From the NCBI GenBank assembly GCA_019038645.1, contig JAHOYT010000036.1, positions 80,103 to 144,102 of the forward strand: a stretch of DNA of 64,000 nt. Direction: 5' to 3'. Position 1 is the stretch's first letter. Each line of letters begins with the position of its first letter. Positions 62,404 through 64,000 of the stretch are shown piece by piece. The notes beneath the pieces are model-generated. The model was not told where the DNA came from. It saw nothing but the letters and a program-made list of their open reading frames with translations, and ran no database searches. The DNA comes from Bacteroidales bacterium (GTDB lineage Bacteria; Bacteroidota; Bacteroidia; Bacteroidales; UBA12077). A program made the position numbers and the translations under genes.

Positions 62404-63168
62404 ATGATTACAATAATATCTCCGGCAAAAACCTTAGACTTTAAGTCGGTGGTTCAAACAAAGGAATTTTCACAACCATATTTATTAAATGATTCAAAAG
62501 CTCTTATAAAGGAGCTGCAAAAGTTGAATCCAAAAGATATTGTTAGTTTAATGAAAGTTAATAATAATATTGCAAATCTAAATTTTGAAAGAAATTTGTC
62601 CTGGAGAACTCCATTTAATCCTGATAATGCAAAACAATCATTATTAGCATTTAAAGGGCAGGTTTACGTTGGGTTAGATGCAAAAACTTTATCGGAAGCT
62701 GATTTATTATTTGCACAGGATAATTTAAGAATTTTATCAGGATTATATGGAGTGCTTCGTCCTTTGGATTTAATGCAGGCGTACCGATTGGAAATGGGAA
62801 TTCCATTAAAAAATCCTAAAGGAAAAAATTTATATGAGTTTTGGGACACAAAAATTACTGATACAATAAATAATGAACTCTCAAATCATAAATATAAAGT
62901 ATTAATTAATTTGGCTTCGATTGAATATTATAAAGCAGTTAAAGCGAAATTAATAAAAGGTGACATAATTACACCTGTATTTAAAGAGGCAAAGGGAAAG
63001 GAGTTTAAAGTAGTAACAGTCTATGCAAAAACTGCACGTGGTTTAATGAGCCGTTTTATAATTCAGAATAAAATTGAAAATCCTGAAGATATAAAGGCAT
63101 TTGATACTGATGGCTACTTATTTAATCAGGATTTAACTACAGAAAAAGAGTGGGTTTTTACAAGATAA
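62404..63168 (+). CDS. yaaA: Peroxide stress protein YaaA (DUF328)
   Basis: This is a cytoplasmic protein of 254 residues that limits free intracellular iron during hydrogen peroxide stress in E. coli. The family start MITIISPAKTLDF and the blocks LLAFKGQVYVGLDA, LRILSGLYGVLRPLDLM and YRLEMGIPL are well conserved, as is the late KTARGLMSRFII. At 254 residues it is the usual length. It is monocistronic after a terminator; the promoter was not recognised. An OxyR- or PerR-type control could be expected but is not visible. Confidence 0.95.
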   Translation: MITIISPAKTLDFKSVVQTKEFSQPYLLNDSKALIKELQKLNPKDIVSLMKVNNNIANLNFERNLSWRTPFNPDNAKQSLLAFKGQVYVGLDAKTLSEADLLFAQDNLRILSGLYGVLRPLDLMQAYRLEMGIPLKNPKGKNLYEFWDTKITDTINNELSNHKYKVLINLASIEYYKAVKAKLIKGDIITPVFKEAKGKEFKVVTVYAKTARGLMSRFIIQNKIENPEDIKAFDTDGYLFNQDLTTEKEWVFTR

Positions 63169-63191
63169 TTGAATCTTATAAATTGTTATAA

Positions 63192-63968
63192 TTAATTTGA
63201 TGCCAGATTAATTTTCTTAACCCAAAAACTGGTTGGTGTTGTTAATTTCGAAAACGCAGTACTATGTTGAGCTGCTCCATTTCTTCCGCTTCCAGACATT
63301 CCTGCACGTCCACCACCTTTTCCACCTCCTGATATACCTCCGGATTGATTACTCCTTCCTGCATGGCTATTACCTGAGGAAGGCATTTTTAATGCTCCGG
63401 TTTCAAAACCAATGCTTAAAGTTTTTAGTGTTAAATCAGAGTAATCGGAATAAATTGATTTAAACGGAATCTTCATCTCATAATAAAGAGACTTAAACTC
63501 ATCCTGATCAATTGAAACTTCTACTCCATATGGATTTTTACTAACAGTGTAACTTTCTCTATATTCTCTAAATCCCATAAAATCAATTTCCAGCAATTGA
63601 TCCTTTTTCCATGTTTGTTGACTTTGCATTTGTTTCATTTTACTTCTGTCCATTTTAGGTAAAGACTTTTGTGTCGGACAAATAATGCCCATGTTTTTCT
63701 TTCCTGTAGTATCTACCCAAACAGTTAATCCGGCTAAAATCAATTTTTTTTGTATAGATTGATCATTAATGTTAATTCTTATATATATATTTTCGTTGTC
63801 GTTTGAGATTCCATACATAAAGCTATTATTGTTTCTGGAATCAAGAGTTGTGGTCCAGTCGGATGATAATCCATCGATAGTTAAAGGTGATTGTTCGTAG
63901 GATGCCTCATAAGTACTACACCCAAAAGAAAATAGCAGCGACAAAATAATAAATGTTTTAATTCTCAT
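63192..63968 (-). CDS. Gly-rich lipoprotein with carbohydrate-binding-like (CBM9/DOMON-like) fold
   Basis: A signal peptide ends at the lipobox LLFSFGC, so it is lipid-anchored. The N-terminal part starts LTIDGLSSDWTTTLDSRNNN, the opening of CBM9-like domains, and includes NENIYIRININDQSIQKK, typical of that beta-sandwich. From about residue 200 the sequence turns into a Gly/Ser-rich tail (SGGISGGGKGGGRAGMSGSG), which is unusual for this kind of domain, before a short ordered end. No enzyme motif is seen. It is convergent with yaaA, and its promoter is beyond or at the window edge. Confidence 0.65.
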   Translation of the reverse strand: MRIKTFIILSLLFSFGCSTYEASYEQSPLTIDGLSSDWTTTLDSRNNNSFMYGISNDNENIYIRININDQSIQKKLILAGLTVWVDTTGKKNMGIICPTQKSLPKMDRSKMKQMQSQQTWKKDQLLEIDFMGFREYRESYTVSKNPYGVEVSIDQDEFKSLYYEMKIPFKSIYSDYSDLTLKTLSIGFETGALKMPSSGNSHAGRSNQSGGISGGGKGGGRAGMSGSGRNGAAQHSTAFSKLTTPTSFWVKKINLASN

Positions 63969-64000
63969 TTTTATATTCTTTAAATGATATAATTCTATTA

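Overview
The window is a gene-dense, AT-rich piece of a Bacteroidota (Bacteroidetes) chromosome, most likely class Bacteroidia. The evidence is internal. A type-IX-secretion sorting domain (CHU_C) is present, together with families largely restricted to this phylum (DUF4831, DUF3667 and the START-like SRPBCC protein). Gene starts are AT-rich with few strong Shine-Dalgarno sites. Twelve upstream regions carry an exact copy of the Bacteroidetes -7 promoter element TAnnTTTG. Almost everything looks chromosomal and housekeeping or lifestyle related. I see no prophage, integrase, transposase, CRISPR array, toxin-antitoxin pair or defence island.

Layout. 0-4.5 kb (minus): two glycosyltransferases downstream of an LptF/LptG-type permease, plus a START-like protein. 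4.5-6 kb: tRNA-Met(CAT) and a phosphofructokinase. 6-11 kb: POT transporter, divergent nnr and a DUF4831 lipoprotein, a palindromic repeat, and a periplasmic thioredoxin. 11-15 kb: dipeptidase pepD, a lipoprotein and a DUF3667 membrane protein. 14.8-20 kb: an FtsX/MacB-type ABC permease divergent from an NtrC-type response regulator and histidine kinase, with tandem operator-like repeats and a sigma-54-like promoter between them. 20-27 kb: small outer-membrane-like protein, cupin, a 1127-residue propeller/Y_Y_Y/SpoIIE phosphatase, a second copy of the palindromic repeat, and an acyl-CoA ligase. 27-33.6 kb: SPOR lipoprotein, two paralogous MFSD1-like transporters and an M16C protease. 33.9-38 kb: purA, fur and a rel/spoT homologue, one after the other on the minus strand. 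38-42 kb: CHU_C secreted protein and a two-subunit M16 peptidase pair. 42-48 kb: three tandem CLC chloride channels. 48-53 kb: a lone receiver domain, glyA, a TauE/SafE permease and an exbB-exbD-tonB operon. 53-64 kb: divergent tamB and tsaD, an MFS transporter, an orphan extracytoplasmic sensor, a membrane protein, yaaA and a Gly-rich lipoprotein.

How the genes fit together. Peptide use is a theme: a POT importer, two MFSD1-like (possibly dipeptide) carriers, PepD and three M16 proteins suggest growth on peptides. Envelope construction is another: LptF/G, TamB, ExbBD-TonB, glycosyltransferases and SPOR. The most informative regulatory region is 17157-17358. It has two 22-bp-spaced TGTCCATGAG sites, one extended to a perfect TGTCCA-N4-TGGACA palindrome, about 100-120 bp upstream of a -24/-12-like element facing the ABC permease. 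This is the layout expected for a sigma-54 promoter driven by the adjacent NtrC-type regulator. Other points of interest are the diverged selectivity filters of the CLC triplet, the two-copy palindromic repeat, and several start-codon corrections supported by promoter positions. Nothing in the window is clearly an undescribed multi-gene system; the sigma-54-controlled FtsX permease is the nearest candidate.
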